From NCBI GenBank assembly GCA_001179505.1, contig CDMY01000179.1:5289-69288 (forward strand): 64,000 bases of DNA, in the 5' to 3' direction. The DNA is from Vitrella brassicaformis (taxonomy: Eukaryota; Sar; Vitrellaceae). The first letter of the stretch is position 1; the number at the start of each line of letters is the position of its first letter. Positions 1 through 10,904 of this stretch are shown in pieces. The notes beneath the pieces were generated by a model. The model searched no databases, was not told the origin of the DNA, and saw only the letters and a list, made by a program, of their open reading frames with translations. The position numbers and the translations under genes were made by a program.

Positions 1-1228
1 ATGTCGTGCAGCGCCCGTCTCCCCCCCTCGCCCCCCACCTCGATGGCCTCCTTAATGAGCGCATCCTCCTCCTTCACCCACTCGAAGTGGCGGCCGTACA
101 GAGATCTGCTGCTGGTGCTGCGGGACCCGTGTGCCCCTGGGAAGAAGGGCAGCTCCTGCCCACAGAAGGGGTGGGTGTCGGAGGGGCCGCTCGGCGGGTC
201 CATAAAGGGACCCGTGAAGGTCGCGGGGGAGAAGATGGCGTGGTTGTGCGAGGGGCCGCTCGGGTGGTCCATGTGGGGACCCATGAGGATGGCGGCGGCC
301 AGCGAGCAGATGGCGTAGGTGTCCGCCATGCGGCTGAAGGCGCCATAGAGGGGCGAGTGCGGTGCTGCCGTTGCGACCGTGCTGGGCTTGCTCTGGTCGA
401 TGACCGCCTCCATCACCTTGGCCACACGTCTCAGTGCCGTTGGGTCACAGTGGGGAGGGGGCACCGCCATCGGCTCCACGTGGCACAGTGTGGGTGGAGT
501 GGTCGTCAGGGGCTGCTCAGCCTCGGTGGTCGGCCTGGCCACCTCGAAGTCGATCCACGGGCTGTAGAGGCGGCGGGTGACGGGATCCCACACGACCATG
601 GCATTCTGGCCATTGATATCCCCGTGCACCCACTCAGCCCCATGGATGCCCTCCAGCGACGAGAGGCACGACACCATGAGCTGGCGATAGACGCCTTTGC
701 TGAGGTTGAGGAGCTCGAGCGTCTGCTTGATGAGCTGCAGCTTCCGTGCCGTGGCCCGCGACTTGATGCTGGGGTTCTTCAGGCGGCCGTAGCGCACGTG
801 GAGGATATCAGCGAGGTTGACGCTGCCGGTCCACAGCTCGCCTGGCCCCACCTCTGCCTGCTGCTGCCTCCTCTCCTCCCCCTCATCCCCACTCTCCGCC
901 TCCCTCGCCCTGTCGTCCCTCTCAGCTGTAGATGGGCGGCCTCGGTGCTGATGGACCCTGCCGCGCTGCGGGGAATTGCGGCGCCCTGGGCGCGCTCTTC
1001 TCCACCTGGCAGCACGGCATAGAGCACGTCAGGCTGGCGTAGAGGTCCTTCACGGCGCAGCTGAGCCTTTCAAGCCATCCCTTCTTTTCGGCCTTGGTGC
1101 GGTACAAGCCGGCAATATTGGGGTGGGGCGCTGACGGCGGCTGTCCGTGCGGCTGCTGAATGCGCCTCGTGCGCTGATTGGGCGGCTGCTGCTGCTCCGT
1201 CGCTGTCGCCTTCCGGGCGTACCGGTGG
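1..1228 (-). CDS. protein kinase-like protein, C-lobe part, runs off left edge
   Basis: The minus-strand frame from about 920 to 1 is open to the window edge and reads as a protein kinase C-lobe. It has a catalytic-loop-like VHGDINGQNAMV (HxDxxxxN), followed after a short loop by WIDFE, where kinases usually have DFG. The Gly and the usual Lys after the loop Asp are absent, so it may be inactive. Further on is a helix-like run, ADTYAICSLAAAILMG. The upstream exon block (about 1228-924) encodes a Q-rich stretch, then NIAGLYRTKAEKKGWLE and a cysteine-containing segment. The two frames differ. Removing a 31-base GT...AG stretch near 926-956 would join them in frame, but that is very short for an intron, so a frameshift is equally possible. 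Kinase family unknown. The 3' end lies outside the window. Confidence 0.6.
924..1211 (-). repeat. tandem exon block, copy A
   Basis: This block matches 2212-2497 closely at DNA and protein level. Shared protein features are TRRIQQP, IAGLYR, KGWL, SLTC/TLTC and APQFPAARQG. The two copies differ by whole-codon indels, as expected of coding sequence under constraint. Copy A lies between the kinase N-lobe-like and C-lobe-like segments. Confidence 0.75.
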
Positions 1229-1626
1229 CTGACAGATGGACACCATGAGAAAGGCAGAACTCAGCAAGACGGCGAATATGAACTAATAGCCAAACCTCTC
1301 ACGAGCGATGCTTCGGCGAAAATATCTCTCACGAATATAAAATGTAGGAAGCGATGTTGAGAGCTGCAAGAGAGAGACAAAGGCAAGTATGATGGATTGC
1401 TAGAGAATGACGGGAAGAATACCTGTGTGCGTCATGTCTCTTGCTGCCCCTGCTCCTCAAGCCGTTGACCCGCTGCCCCGGGCGACGACACCTCGTCTGC
1501 TGCACCTGCCACATATCTACCTCCTGCACCGGCCTTGGGCACCTGAGCCACACGAGGACGATGCTGCTGACCACAAACACAACAGGCAATGAATGCTGAC
1601 CACACGAGGACGATGCTGCTGCGTAC

Positions 1627-2680
1627 CGGTGGCTGACCGGCCCGCACGTCGCCGAGGCGGTGCTGCCTGACGGCGTCACAGCTGCTGTTGACGTGTCTGA
1701 GGCCGCTCTCCTCATCCGCCAGCTCGCGGGCCACCTTGGCGACAGGGTCGACCTTGTCGGTGTCGTCCGGCAGCATCCAGAAGGCGAGCGACTTGGCCAC
1801 GCACATTGTGCCCGGGGGGATGGGACCCCCACCGCTCCGGCACTTGTGCAGCTGACAGTCGCCCTTGCAGTCCTTCTCACCCGTGGCGAGCTCGCCCTCC
1901 CATTTCAAGTACTGCAGCATGGTGGTGGGAGGCGGGGGCGCCCCTCGGTGGCTGCCGTCCTCCTCCTCGTAGCTGGCTGCTCCACACCTTCCCGGAGGGC
2001 CCCTCCTCCGCCTGGCGGGCGGTGCAGTGCTGCCCGAGATGAGCAGTGGTGGTGGCGGCTGGGCTGTGTCGGCTGGTGGCGAGTCGGGGCCGGTGGCGGT
2101 GGTGCCAGCTGGTGAGCCTCCGGCTGCGGGCGGCACGCTGGTTCGGGAGGGCGGCGAACCACCAAGTGTCGCTGCGGCCGCTGGGCGGGGTGGCGGACCA
2201 GGCCGGTAGATGGCTGTAGATGGCTGGCCTCGGTGCAAACGCTCCCTGCCGCGCTGCGGGGAATTGTGGCGCACTGGGTGCGCTCCCGTGCGTCTGCCAG
2301 CAGGGCAGGGGGCACGTGAGGGTGGCGTAGAGGCTCTTGAGGGCGTCGTTGATGCTGTCCAGCCATCCTTTCTCTGTCGCGGCGGCCTTGGCGCGGTAGA
2401 GGCCGGCAATATCGGGGCGGCATGCTGATGGCTGCGGCTGCTGAATGCGCCTCGTGCGCTGGTTGCTGGGCTGCTGCTGCTCCGTCGCTGTCGCCTTGTG
2501 GGCGTGGTGGTCCATGGGCATGTAGGGGTGGGAGGGGGGCATAAAGGGGTGCTGCTGGGGCTGATGCTGCAGAAACTGCTGCCCCGTCGTCGCCTTGCGG
2601 CGCAATGATGGTGCATAGGCATGTAGGGATGGGAGGGGGGCATAAACGGGTGTTGCTAGTGCTGATGCTGCACAAACATC
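1627..2680 (-). CDS. Pro/Gln-rich protein ending in a kinase N-lobe-like segment
   Basis: An open minus-strand frame runs from about 2640 to 1627. The first part is rich in Pro, Gln, His and Thr. The last 90 residues look like a degenerate kinase N-lobe: a Gly-rich stretch RSGGGPIPPGTM, then VAKSL with a possible ATP-anchoring Lys, and a helix with RELADEES. A good donor (CCG then GTACGC) ends this exon at 1627. The order on the minus strand (N-lobe here, C-lobe at 920-1) suggests that this and the previous feature are the 5' and 3' parts of one gene. The alternative is two neighbouring paralogues, because both carry a copy of the same exon block (see repeats). The reading frame of the block differs from that of the N-lobe, so at least one more intron is needed. 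The start codon is not resolved. Confidence 0.45.
2212..2497 (-). repeat. tandem exon block, copy B
   Basis: This is the second copy of the block at 924-1211, in the same orientation about 1.3 kb upstream on the minus strand. It encodes TRRIQQPQPS, then DIAGLYRAK and KGWLDSINDALKSLYATLTC. The copies are closest over a 55-base stretch at their 5' ends (1157-1211 and 2442-2497). Confidence 0.75.
2514..2670. repeat. two copies of a ~55-base direct repeat
   Basis: Stretches starting near 2516 and 2619 share the pattern gcatgtaggg(a/g)tgggag, then gggggcataaa, then a gtg(c/t)tgct...gctgatgctg end. On the minus strand they encode repeated His/Pro/Met/Tyr-rich peptides such as MPPSHPYMPM, so this is an internal repeat in the N-terminal part of the kinase-like gene. 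Confidence 0.6.
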
Positions 2681-2982
2681 GTTCTCATCTATCTCCCTCT
2701 CATCGCCAGCATCGGCCTTCTTCGCATCTTCCCTGATGCACAAACACAAAATTCGCCGTTTCGCTCCGTAGTTGTGTTCGTTTGTACCGACTTGAGATCT
2801 TGCTTCACCATCTCCCTTGTTCGTAACGGGGCAGGTCCAACACGGACTTGTAGTCCTCCGAAAACGCTCTCTTGGGCTCGACCCTTGCACACACATGCGA
2901 CACATAGCGAGAGAGACAGAGACAGAGTGAGTGTGGACGAAAGCCTGCACACCTAAATGAGTGTACATTACCGTATAGCTAT

Positions 2983-3834
2983 TTAGAGTTTTGCATATTC
3001 GAGGATGTCAATGTGTTCCGCATGCCCTTGTGCAGCATGGCTATGGCGACCATCCCTGCGCACACACACAGTAGGCAGACAGGGCATTCATCCGCGTATG
3101 TGTGCCATCCGTGTGTGTGTCATGTGTACCTGCCCCCCCAGCTGGTCAGCACGGCGCCCTTGGGGTAGAGGCGGCTGCAGGTGGCGGCCTGATGCGTGGG
3201 CAATCGCCCCGGGGCTTATGCTGTACCTGGTGGATATACAGACACAACACAACACAACACAACACAACACGCAACACCCACATCCATGAACGCTCCCTCC
3301 CTCCCTCCCTCCCTCCACGTGCGTCACTCGCTCACGTCGTCTCGTCGTTGAGTCTGATGGGCATCGCCGCCTCACCGCTGCCTCGCCTATCGTGGCCCTT
3401 CCCTCCTTTTCTACTCGGTGGGTGCTGTCTTTTCCCCACACACGTATCGCATACCCACCTCATGGAGGCGGTTCGTGCGAGATGAAGGTGTGTGCGCCCT
3501 GTGCAGCCGCCAGCCACTCCGAGAAGGCAGGGCGCCCAGGCAAGGCCTTATCCCGCGCTGGTGGAGGAGGAAGTGCTGGATGACATCTGGACGAGTTGGG
3601 AGGGGTGGAGGGAGTTGGGGCGGACAACAAAAGCCAACGACGGGGCGAAAAGAAAAAAGAATCGAGCATCCGTAACCGAAAGAGGGCTGGAAAGCCGAAC
3701 ACAGGCGAAATTGGACTTCGTAGCAGATAATCTGGGCTGTGCATTGTTTCCGTCTCGTCGCGCGAATCTCTCGCCACGCTTCTGCAAGTTTACACTGAAC
3801 GCATTGGGTTCCTTGTCGCTGGCTTCATCCATGG
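2983..3834 (-). CDS. small unrecognised protein
   Basis: The C-terminal exons are fairly clear. One exon encodes AATCSRLYPKGAVLTSWGG and ends at a GTACAC donor near 3128. After an intron ending in TGTGTGCGCAG, the last exon encodes DGRHSHAAQGHAEHIDILEY and stops with TAA at 2983-2985. Upstream exons are less certain: one frame contains MPIRLNDETT followed by GTGAGCG, another AFSEWLAAAQGAHTFISHE. A plausible start is the ATG at 3834 (MDEASDKEPNAFSVN). No family is recognised. The gene lies between the kinase-like gene and the end of the DENN gene, all on the same strand. The exon chain is not fully resolved. Confidence 0.4.
3239..3316. repeat. (ACAAC)n followed by (CCCT)n microsatellite
   Basis: A run of ACAAC units at 3243-3272 is followed at about 3295 by ccct repeats. 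The tract lies inside an intron of the small minus-strand gene. Confidence 0.8.
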
Positions 3835-4112
3835 CACCGACTGCCGCAGATAAGCCACATGGGACGAAGAATCTAACGCGACAGTGACATATGCTCATGA
3901 ACGTAATCCCGGCCTCAGTCGGCAAATAGCATTGACTGTCCGTCCGTCCATCGATGACATTCGGTGTCCATCGAATGACTCTACTCTTGTTCAGTCGATC
4001 CCGCCGATCAACAAACAACCATGTCCGCACTCTGCGCATCTGCGAGCCACGCATCCCACAGACTAGCCCTCCAGGCCGCCATCAGAATGATGCTCATCCA
4101 TCGTCCCTCTGG

Positions 4113-7100
4113 TCATCCATCGTCCGTCTGCAGGTCGGGGCAGCAGATGGAGTGGGGCGGCGGGAAGCTCCAGTCCATCTCGTGGAAGGCCACACGCAGC
4201 CGACTCCGGGTGTGCTGGCTGGTCCCGGCCTCCTGGGTGAGGGCCAGCAGGCTCTCGCGCACACGCGTGCACGCCTCTTGCAGCGTGATGGACACACCCT
4301 CACACAACACCTGCACACACAGACACAGACAGACAGACAGACAGACAGACAAAAGAGAGATGTCATGGCTGTGTTGTGTGTCCGTCTCTCGATGATGGCA
4401 TGGCTCTCTCAGCTCACGATTGGTGCGTCCTCGAGGAATTCTCCGAGCGGCCCGGCCTCGTCAAGCGCGTCAGCGACCCATTCGATGAGCTTGCCGGTGC
4501 TCTTGAGGTCGTTGGCGCGACCCACCATCAACTTAGGCAGCGTCACGCAACCCCCACCACCCACCGGGCTTCTCTCCTGACCGTTCTCTAGCCCCGTCAG
4601 TGTGGTGGACTGCACGAGTGTCATTCGCGTGTTCTCTGCCAGCTGGTGGTGCACGAGGGCGGCCGTGAAGATTCGCAGAGGGGGGCTGCTGGGGACGGGG
4701 AAGAACAGGCCGAAGGGCACAAGGGGGTCGGCGCTCTCAAGGGCATGCTTTCGACGCGCGTCGCGTGAAACGCCTCTATAAGGACAAGGAGGGGGAGTTC
4801 GCGGACGGACAGGCGAGTGTGCGTGTGTGTGTTGGGGTGCGTGTGTGACTGAGCTGACCTTGGCGAGCTCCAGAGCTTAGATGAAGTGTTGTTGGCTGCG
4901 GGTGGCGATGTGTGTGTGCGAAGGATGAGGTGCTCGATGTCCAGCAGACTCAGCAGACATCCGTCGACGTCCAGCGTGCTCTTGCTGAATGAATGGAACA
5001 CACACGTCAGTCAATCGACACAGACACAGGACAGGACAGGAGGCGATCGTTCTTCATCTGTACCTCCCTCTCTCTGTGTACCGACCGTAGTAATGTGGTC
5101 CACGAGTGGCTCCACCCGAGAAAGCCATAGGGGAAGGGACGCACACACACCTGAATATACACACACACACACAGAGGATTATCCATGCCATAGAACATCT
5201 AGCAGGTGTCTAGACATCACTTACGGCAAGGAGGACGCCCAGGTTGTGTGCGTTGAGCCAGAAGGCCAGCCTCTCGTCGTGTGTGAGCGTCGACGGATCC
5301 ACCCGCTGCAGCTCGGCACACCGAATCCTTAGCGAAGATACCTTCCTCTGCACACACCGCCCGCACATAAGCACAAATGGGGGGATGTGTAGAGCAGAGC
5401 ACTCATACCAACCAACACCGACCTGGTTGTCGGGGTCGTTCTGCACCTCCCTCCACCTCTTGAGCCGCCAGCCCTCACCCCTCCTCTCGCCCGCAGTGGC
5501 CCTCGGCGACTCAGGTAGCGACACACCGCCCGCAACCGCCATAGCGAAACCAACCCCACTTTCTGATGGTGCTGCCGCTTCTGCATCCCGCCCAGCCGCC
5601 TCCTGTTGTCGGTCCGTCATGGCTTCCTCAAGCCACCGGTGTGTGAGCTCCGCTGCAGACAGCAGCAGCTCAGTCACCACAACTAGTGGGAGGCGACTCG
5701 TGCCTGCAAACGAAAGGGACCCGATGAAATCTGCGCCTAGTGAGTATTGGCAGCGTGCATTCATTCTCACTTTTGCACATTCTGCTTCGGTTGAGGACCG
5801 GCGAGTCGACGGGGAATGCGTACCACTCCACCACCCCCTCTCCCCCGCTATGTGGCGATGTTTCGCTGCCCGGCCAGCCGAGCCCCAAGCCGCCGGCAGC
5901 CGACCGACGGCGAGGTGATGATATGGGGGAGGATGGACGAAGGAGGGAGAGAGGGGGTGGGGAGGGGCTGGAAGGAGCCTCGCGGGCGAGGGCGGCAAGC
6001 TGACGGCGAGAAGACAGCAGCAGTGAGATGAATGCCCTCAACGTGCGTTGGTGTGAATGGGTACCTGGTGGACCTTGGGTCCATACTCCACCACTGCGAT
6101 GGTCCAAATCAGCTCTGCAGACCGACAACATACAATATATATGTGTGTCCACATGAATCCTCCACCCTCCCATCCCACCCTGTTGGCTCACCGACAATCT
6201 CCCCGATTTGCATGGCTTCTTCCTGGACAGCGTGGTCCAGTGCCGTCCCGTCACATGCCGCAGCGTTCAGAGGGAGCCGGGGCACCCGCATCGCCATCGC
6301 CATTGCCGTGCTCCTCACAGATGGCGCAGACGAGATGTGACACGGCCGCATGGACGAACATGATGGCGGTGCGTGTGCGTGGGGGTTGGCGAGCGCTCGG
6401 ATTTCCTCTAGGAGGGTGACGAGAGAGGCGACTGAGCTCTCGCTGTGGGACATTTTCTGGCCACACGACAGGGGAAAGGATCGTGTGCAGATCGATGGTG
6501 CGATTGGATCTGACCTGAATGAGCCGTGAGAGCCGCCACAGTGGCAGAATGGACGGAAGCGGAGGCCACACAGTCAGCAGAAGCCTGCATATGCACCACA
6601 CAAACATCAAAGGGTCATTCATCGACATGAAGGAAGAAGTACTTGTTTCTGGACGTGTTCCCTTGACGCACCTGATGACTTCTATAGGTTCAGCGCCCAC
6701 CCTCTCCATGAGGTGGCACGCCATCCCCAGCACGCTCATCGGCACACTCACAAACTGATGGCCCCCGTCGTCACCGCTCGCACACCGCTCCACAGCCGCC
6801 AGCAGGTCAGGGATGGCACGAACCCACGGAGAGGGCGATGGCGACCGCGACGGAGATGCCTCCGCAGCTGCTCTGCCGTCTTCTGGCGTGTGGCGACCTC
6901 GGTCAAGCGCCTCAAGACGCGTGTGGCCTCGGCGAAGATGACCGCCAGATGCACGGAGGGCGCTGTCAAAGGACAAACAACACATGCGTGTTTTGTAGAT
7001 GAGTGCGTGTTCGTGTGGGTGCGTACCTGACGAACAGGTGGGGCAGTGGGTGCTGGTAGTGCTCATCATCCTGGCCGCCTCTCTTGTTGACAGCAGCAGC

Positions 7101-10100
7101 GGCAGCTGGCAGGTTGTCACACAACGACTCCTTGCGATTATTGACAGGGAAGGGGGGAAGTGGGGTAGTGGGGGTCGTGTCGTCAACCGCCGGCAGCAGA
7201 TGGGGGCTGGAATGAAGACGCAACATGAACCGCTCCATCCTTCGGGGCTGTCTGCGACCACCCAAAGGCGCCATCGGTGATCGTGGTGGGATCTGTATGG
7301 GCGGCGGGGGACGGATCTGCCTTGTGGGTGGAGAAGGTGACTGCGGCTCTTGTGCAGCAGAGGGGAGAGGAAGCGGCGGGTTGGGCGCCCAGTGATAACC
7401 CAGCACCTGACACACACACAGGCAAGGAGACAATGAGACATGAAGGACGTTCGTCGCATGCATGGCACGGCACGCCTACCTGCACATTGGGGTCATCCCT
7501 TGCGGCCGTCGTTATCCCCATCAGGGGGTCTGGTCCATCATCCTCCCCTCCACCCGTGTCTTTCTCTCGCCTCCTCTCCTTCCTGGGCGAGAGATGCAGC
7601 CGACCCACATCCCGCTCGCCTCTCTTCTGCTTCGCCGCCTCGGTGTCACCAGACGACCAAAACAGATGCAGCTCCACACGTGGGGGCGGGTCGGGCGGTG
7701 GGCAAGGCGAGATGGGGTCGTCCAGTGGCTCGTCATTGCGCAGCAGTAGCAGTGCACCGGTCCATGATGGTTGGCTGGGCGGTGGTGGTAACGGGGTGGC
7801 GGGGAGGAACGCATCGAGTGACGACCACCGACGGGTGACCGTGACATGCGGCTGAGGTGGCGAGGGTGGGGTAGAACGCGAGTCGGTCTCGTCTCCTTTC
7901 TCTCTCTCGACGAGTCGCCTCCCGTGCGCCAGGGCACTTTTCAGAAACGACATCCGAAGCCCCTCAGGATATGCCGAGCCGGCGCCTGCTCTCCTCTGGT
8001 CGCAATGGTCGTCCTTCATGCTGGGCGGCCTGGGGAAGGGCGGCAGTGGTGGGACCTGTGTGAGATGTGTGGCTGCCAGCTCTGGGTAGATGGATGGGAA
8101 GTAGTGGTGAAGACACAACTCGAAGGACGAGGGGCGAAAAGCCGTCACCGCCTCCAGGAATGCCAACCAGCAGTTGGTCCTGCAAACAAGGCGCGCACGT
8201 GCACGGCACATACACAGCAACCGATATAGATGCCCTGAGTTCCCTCACCGGAAGAATTCTTGGTAGAACGGCACCACTTCGGGCATCAGCCCATCCACAA
8301 ACGACTCATAGGGAAACTCACTAGCACCCCCGCCGGCACCCCACCCCCTGCAGTCATCCCTCAGGCCGCGGCGCACCACATCACACCCATCCGTGAAGCT
8401 CGACCGCTCACGCAGCAGAGGGGGCGACGGCGGTGAGGGCGGCGCGGGCAGACCGGAGGGGAGAGATGGCCGGGGAGATGAGCGCGGTGACGACACGGAT
8501 GATGGAGGATGGTCGAGCGCATAGAAGACGTCTTGCAGGAGCTCGCCAGTGAACTTAAGGAAAGCCAGGCGCACGTATGCGTTGAAGTGGGGCTGGCACT
8601 GGTCGTCTGCGGGGAGAGGGGGCGGGGGCGGCAGATACGCGTCCTCCGCAAATGCGCGACCCGATGACCTGAGGTATACACAGATAGAGACATTCATTGT
8701 GTTCTGTGCGTACGTACGCATGTGACACAGGCTTACGAGGGAGTCGGTGTGACAGCGGATGGGATGCGCCGTCTGGGTGCTGCCGCGGGTGTGGGTGAGA
8801 GCTCAGGGCTCCCCAGATGGCTGGACGACGGTGCGAATGAGCTATGGGTGGGGGAGGAATCCTCCACCACATTGTTTACATGCTCGTGATGGTGGCTCGA
8901 TGCGGCTCCCACAACGGGCGATGGGTCAGCCAAGTCCAGCCGGTCGATGAACGGCATGCACACGGCCTGATACAATGAAATGCCGGCACAGAGTCATACA
9001 ACGCGGGCATCTTCATCCAGCCACCCACCCTTTCACAGGCATCCCATCCCACCTGCAGCGCCCCGATCAGGTCATTCTCAGCCCTTTTGGGCATGCTGGG
9101 CACGTCTGCGAGCGCGGGCTGCCCAGGCGGAGACACCACGGCACCCCCGTCTAGGTCGAACAGGATGTAGTCGCACTGCGGCGAGCCGTCGAAAGAGATT
9201 GCACTGCCGAATGTGTGTGGGAGGTGCGCTCCAGGTGTCTTCAGGTAGCCGTAGAAGAATGGCGGGGGAGCCTACGGAACGAGACGAGGGAGGGGAGCTC
9301 GGTAGGTAGGTGTGTTCTCTTCTGTCTGTCTGTGCTGGCTCTCTGCTGACCTACCTCTAGGAGCTCTGCTCGATGGACGATGGGCATGTAGCTGTGCTGC
9401 CTGGCACACCAACATCACGCTGAATTGCAGTGTGTGTACGTGGTCGTCTCCTTCCGTACCAATGGAAAGGATACAGCAGTGCCTTGGCGGTTTCGGCTGC
9501 ACACGTGAGCAAGTGCGCTGACCGCGACGCCAGTACCACCTACAGCACACACACACAGACACACACATTTGCTGCTTTGAGCGATTAACGACATGTATAT
9601 GAAGGTCTCACTTTGCGTTCCAGCAGCAGCAGCTTCATGAGGAAGTACACAGCCGACACCGACAGACATCTGCACACACGTGTGTGCCACAGCAAGGAGG
9701 TACACACGCTGGCGGTACGCAATTGGTGGCCGTGTTGGTATATGTCACCTGAAGAGGAGCTGCATGGGCAGGTCGCACAGTGGCAGCTCCCAGGGAAAAG
9801 GCTGCTCCACGCCAAACGAACCGTCATCTGCACACACCACAAATGCACAAATGCATATCCAATCCATTCCCTTGGCAGAGCTTGTGACTTACCGATATGC
9901 ATGACGACCGACGTCCCCGGCGCAGGAGAGGGCACGTCCAACAGCCAATGCAGACACGCCACCCATCCAGCCACCTTTTGCCGATACCAAAGGCCATACG
10001 CACCATCTCCGTCCGTCTGTGCCTGTCCTCCGCCCCCTTGCTGCTGCTCGTCCTGCTCCTGCTCGTCGAAATGGTGCCAGACATAATGCAGCAGCCGCCT

Positions 10101-10834
10101 CAGCGTGTGGAGCGCATTCACGTGGGAGAGCAGACACAGCACCAGGGGCAGGTAGAGGACGGAAGAGCTGCTGCTGTTGCCGTCCGCTGTGGCTGCGTCA
10201 TGCTCCTGCTGTTCTTGTTCCAGTTGCTTGCATGGGAGGTACTGAATGTAGAGGGAAACGTATGTGCGCTGTGTGGCGATGTCGCCGAGGACGACGCACG
10301 CCTGCCGGTTGGGGGGCGGGGCGGCCGAGCGGACGATCTTCAAACCGTGAGGGAAACACAACTGACCGACAGACAGACAGACAGACAGCGGAGGTCCCAT
10401 GCATGTGTCTGTGCAGCTGAAACGCGTACCTGCGGTAGTGTGCGTGCTTGTTCCCTGAAAGTGTTGCTGTTTGGCAGGTGTGCCATGACTTGGCCCCTGA
10501 CGGCCACACTCTCCCTCTGCTGCTGCCACATCGACGCCAACACATCCTCCAGACCCACTGCGGCCGACGCGAATGACGCCGTCCCGCTGTTGGCCTCGCT
10601 CAGCAATGAATCATCCCCGTCGGCCGATTCACCATCGCCACATAGCTCGACTGCAGAGGGCACTCCTATCAGTGCCACGCCTCGAATGAGCGACAGGGCT
10701 GACAGGATAGATAGACACGCAGGAGATGCAGACCGACGGAGATATCGATCATGAATGAACGAATGTGTGAGTGTTTGTGTGTTACGGTTTCTGTTTCTCC
10801 ATAGCTCCGACAGGGGGAAGATGGAGGAGTGCAT
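4113..10834 (-). CDS. DENN domain (uDENN-cDENN-dDENN) protein with C-terminal DUF547 domain
   Basis: About 20 exons join in phase without a stop. DENN proteins are usually Rab GEFs acting on membranes. uDENN: LCFPHGLKIVR and LPLVLCLLSHVNALHTLRR (10361-9893). cDENN: DDGSFGVEQPFPWELPL, then LLLLERK joined to VVLASRSAHLLTCAAE, and YPFHW joined to QHSYMPIVHRAELLE using the acceptor before GCAGCACAGC, then YILFDLDGG. dDENN: FNAYVRLAFLKFTGELLQD and FYQEFFR-TNCWLAFLEAV (about 8620-8100). A long, partly Pro-rich linker follows. DUF547 is then seen as ERLAFWLNAHNLGVLLA and LLSLLDIEHLILR (about 5330-4900). The stop is at 4113-4115. DUF547 has no assigned reaction. The start is taken as the ATG at 10834; the first exon is uncertain. 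The main doubt is whether this is one gene or two, but no stop or new start was found between the domains. Confidence 0.82.
4326..4351. repeat. (CAGA)n microsatellite in an intron
   Basis: An uninterrupted CAGA tract within a DENN/DUF547 gene intron, placed on the gene strand as (TCTG)n just upstream of the TGTGTGTGCAG acceptor. Confidence 0.9.
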
Positions 10835-10904
10835 TTTGCATTCGCGACGGGTCAAGTGTAGGGTTTGTGACGTGAAGGGTTTGGGCTTAGCTCGCAGACT
10901 GAAA

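Noticed and set aside
6-1022. 338-codon plus-strand ORF
   Set aside because: It is antisense to the kinase-like C-lobe, whose HGDINGQN loop is on the minus strand. The plus translation shows no family resemblance.
3239-3272. Telomere-like repeat
   Set aside because: The unit is ACAAC, not a known telomere repeat, and it lies inside a gene's intron.
7183-8220. Treating the 345-codon minus ORF as a separate gene
   Set aside because: It starts in an intron and its N-terminal part completes the dDENN helix from the previous exon in phase, so it is an exon of the DENN gene.
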